Shown here piece by piece: positions 44,669 to 45,570 of a DNA stretch of 45,570 nt. Every line of letters starts with the position of its first letter. Position 1 is the stretch's first letter. The stretch lies in contig PMOE01000072.1 of the NCBI GenBank assembly GCA_003161575.1, positions 1 through 45,570 of the forward strand. The letters are read 5' to 3'. A model generated the notes under the pieces. It did no database searches. It was not told the DNA's origin and saw nothing but the letters and a program-made list of their open reading frames with translations. Made by a program: the position numbers and the translations under genes. Source of the stretch: Acidimicrobiaceae bacterium (GTDB lineage Bacteria; Actinomycetota; Acidimicrobiia; Acidimicrobiales; RAAP-2).

Positions 44669-44727
44669 GACATGCCCAGGCACCGATCGCCGAGGGTGAT
44701 TGCAATGGCCCTCCGGGGCGGGTAAAG

Positions 44728-45570
44728 ATGTCGGGCATTGTGACTGACGTAGAGCGGCCTTGGAGCCACTCAACGCCGCGGTCTCCTAGGGGCGCTCGGC
44801 TGCTCCGGCGGGCTTCGATGCCCGTTCTGGCTGTTGTCATAGTGTGCTCGGGCACTGTGCTTGTTTCGGCGCGCCCATCGGGCGCCGACCAGATCTCCGA
44901 CGCTAAGGCGAAGGCCGCCCAGATCGAGGCCCAGATCACCGCCACCGGACACCGGATTGACGCACTCGACCAGCAGTACCAGGCCGACGTGGCGCACAAG
45001 GCGTCACTCGACGGTCAGATCGGCGCCACTCAGGCCAAGATCACCCAGACCCGACAGCAGGTGACTGGCGACCAGGTCGTGCTGCGCAAGGCCGCGGTGA
45101 ACGCCTTTGTGACCGGTAACTCGGCCACGAATCAAGAGCCCCTCTTCTCGGGGAATCAGAAGTCGGCCGACGCCGAGCAGGAGTACAACCAGGTGGCCGA
45201 AGGTGACCTGGGAACCGCGGTGGCCAACCTCAACACGGCCCAGAATCAGCTCAATGCTCAAGAAGCAACCCTGCAGACCCAAGATCAACAGGCCGCAGCC
45301 GCCGCGTCGGCGGCCAATGCGGCGCAGAATCAGGGCGTCCAAGAGCAGGCCCAGCAGCAGCAATCTCTCAACCAGGTGAACGGCCAGATCGCCACGCTCA
45401 TCGCCCAGCAGCAAGCCGCCGCTGCCGCTGCCGCCCAGGCGGCGGCGACGGCCAGGATCCAGGCGGCCCAGCAGGCTGCAGCAGCGGTCGCCACCCAGGC
45501 CGCAGCCAACCCGACCACCCAATCGCCGCCGCCCCCCCCGCCGCCCTCTTCGGGCGGAGCCGGCGGCGCC
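44728..45570 (+). CDS. Secreted coiled-coil protein, probable peptidoglycan hydrolase N-terminus
   Basis: Partial gene, cut by the right edge, 281 codons seen with no stop. The Arg-rich start is followed by a signal-anchor stretch (about 35-50: PVLAVVIVCSGTVLVSA) and a likely cleavage near SGADQ. After it comes a long Gln/Ala-rich coiled coil (DAKAKAAQIEAQITATGHRIDAL, TQAKITQTRQQV, LNTAQNQLNAQEATLQT) and a Pro-rich, Gly-rich linker at the edge. This is the layout of RipA-like NlpC/P60 or M23 wall hydrolases, whose catalytic domain would lie outside the window, so the enzyme class is unproven. ATG at 44728 and GTG at 44740 are both possible starts. Confidence 0.78.
   Translation, partial: MSGIVTDVERPWSHSTPRSPRGARLLRRASMPVLAVVIVCSGTVLVSARPSGADQISDAKAKAAQIEAQITATGHRIDALDQQYQADVAHKASLDGQIGATQAKITQTRQQVTGDQVVLRKAAVNAFVTGNSATNQEPLFSGNQKSADAEQEYNQVAEGDLGTAVANLNTAQNQLNAQEATLQTQDQQAAAAASAANAAQNQGVQEQAQQQQSLNQVNGQIATLIAQQQAAAAAAAQAAATARIQAAQQAAAAVATQAAANPTTQSPPPPPPPSSGGAGGA

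Noticed and set aside
44549-44727. c-di-AMP (ydaO) or c-di-GMP riboswitch before the wall-hydrolase gene
   Set aside because: The key conserved blocks of either class are not found; only a simple inverted repeat is visible.

Overview
This is a gene-dense, high-GC chromosomal segment with codon use typical of Actinomycetota. The lineage is best guessed as Acidimicrobiia or a relative (inference). Supporting signs are a homodimeric AceE pyruvate dehydrogenase, luciferase-like (probably F420/flavin) oxidoreductases, a SufU/Rieske-type SUF system, YdbS/YdbT membrane proteins, an LCP-family wall enzyme, many acyl-CoA enzymes, and start codons placed 6-7 nt after a TANNNT box, as in leaderless actinobacterial transcripts. 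I see no tRNA, rRNA, CRISPR array, transposase or phage gene. Intergenic gaps are mostly short, and convergent genes meet within a few to about 40 bases without obvious terminators.

Layout. Positions 1-1711 (minus) hold the lipoyl domain of a 2-oxoacid dehydrogenase E2 (cut by the left edge) and its E3. Two PH-domain membrane proteins follow (1865-3833). Next is an SDR/aldo-keto reductase pair (minus), RNase HI (minus), and the E1 subunit aceE (6242-8950), so E1, E2 and E3 of pyruvate dehydrogenase lie within 9 kb. An Rrf2-type regulator is divergent from a HhH-GPD glycosylase coupled to thiE. After that come an alpha/beta hydrolase lacking its nucleophile serine, an acyl-CoA dehydrogenase, a metallo-hydrolase and a glycogen-debranching-type glycosidase.

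Positions 15.9-27.4 kb carry a rearranged SUF iron-sulfur locus: sufC-sufS-sufU (plus), then, across an LCP gene, sufD-Rieske-sufC (minus), then an enoyl-CoA isomerase and two luciferase-like enzymes, then sufB plus a four-cysteine small protein (minus). There are two different sufC genes. The sufB promoter has an inverted repeat lying over its -10 box.

Positions 27.8-34.8 kb hold an oligopeptidase B-like protease, a DUF4115-like membrane protein, a TetR regulator, an RmlC-like epimerase, a flavin reductase with a metallo-hydrolase, and an epoxide-hydrolase-like enzyme. Positions 38.7-34.8 kb (minus) are a tightly overlapping five-gene operon: a DUF6941-like protein, a secreted or membrane-anchored protein, a GT-C-like membrane protein, a MaoC-type dehydratase and MutY. 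A second polytopic membrane protein (38770-40128) is followed by a frameshifted relic of a related gene.

The right end carries a methyltransferase, a probable (2S)-methylsuccinyl-CoA dehydrogenase facing a malyl/methylmalyl-CoA lyase (two steps of the ethylmalonyl-CoA pathway), a dienelactone-hydrolase-like enzyme, and the secreted coiled-coil N-terminus of a probable wall hydrolase cut by the right edge. No wholly new system is evident. The most unusual items are the split SUF locus with two sufC genes and a probable CTG start for sufD, the uniform leaderless-type starts, the serine-less hydrolase and the frameshifted relic.
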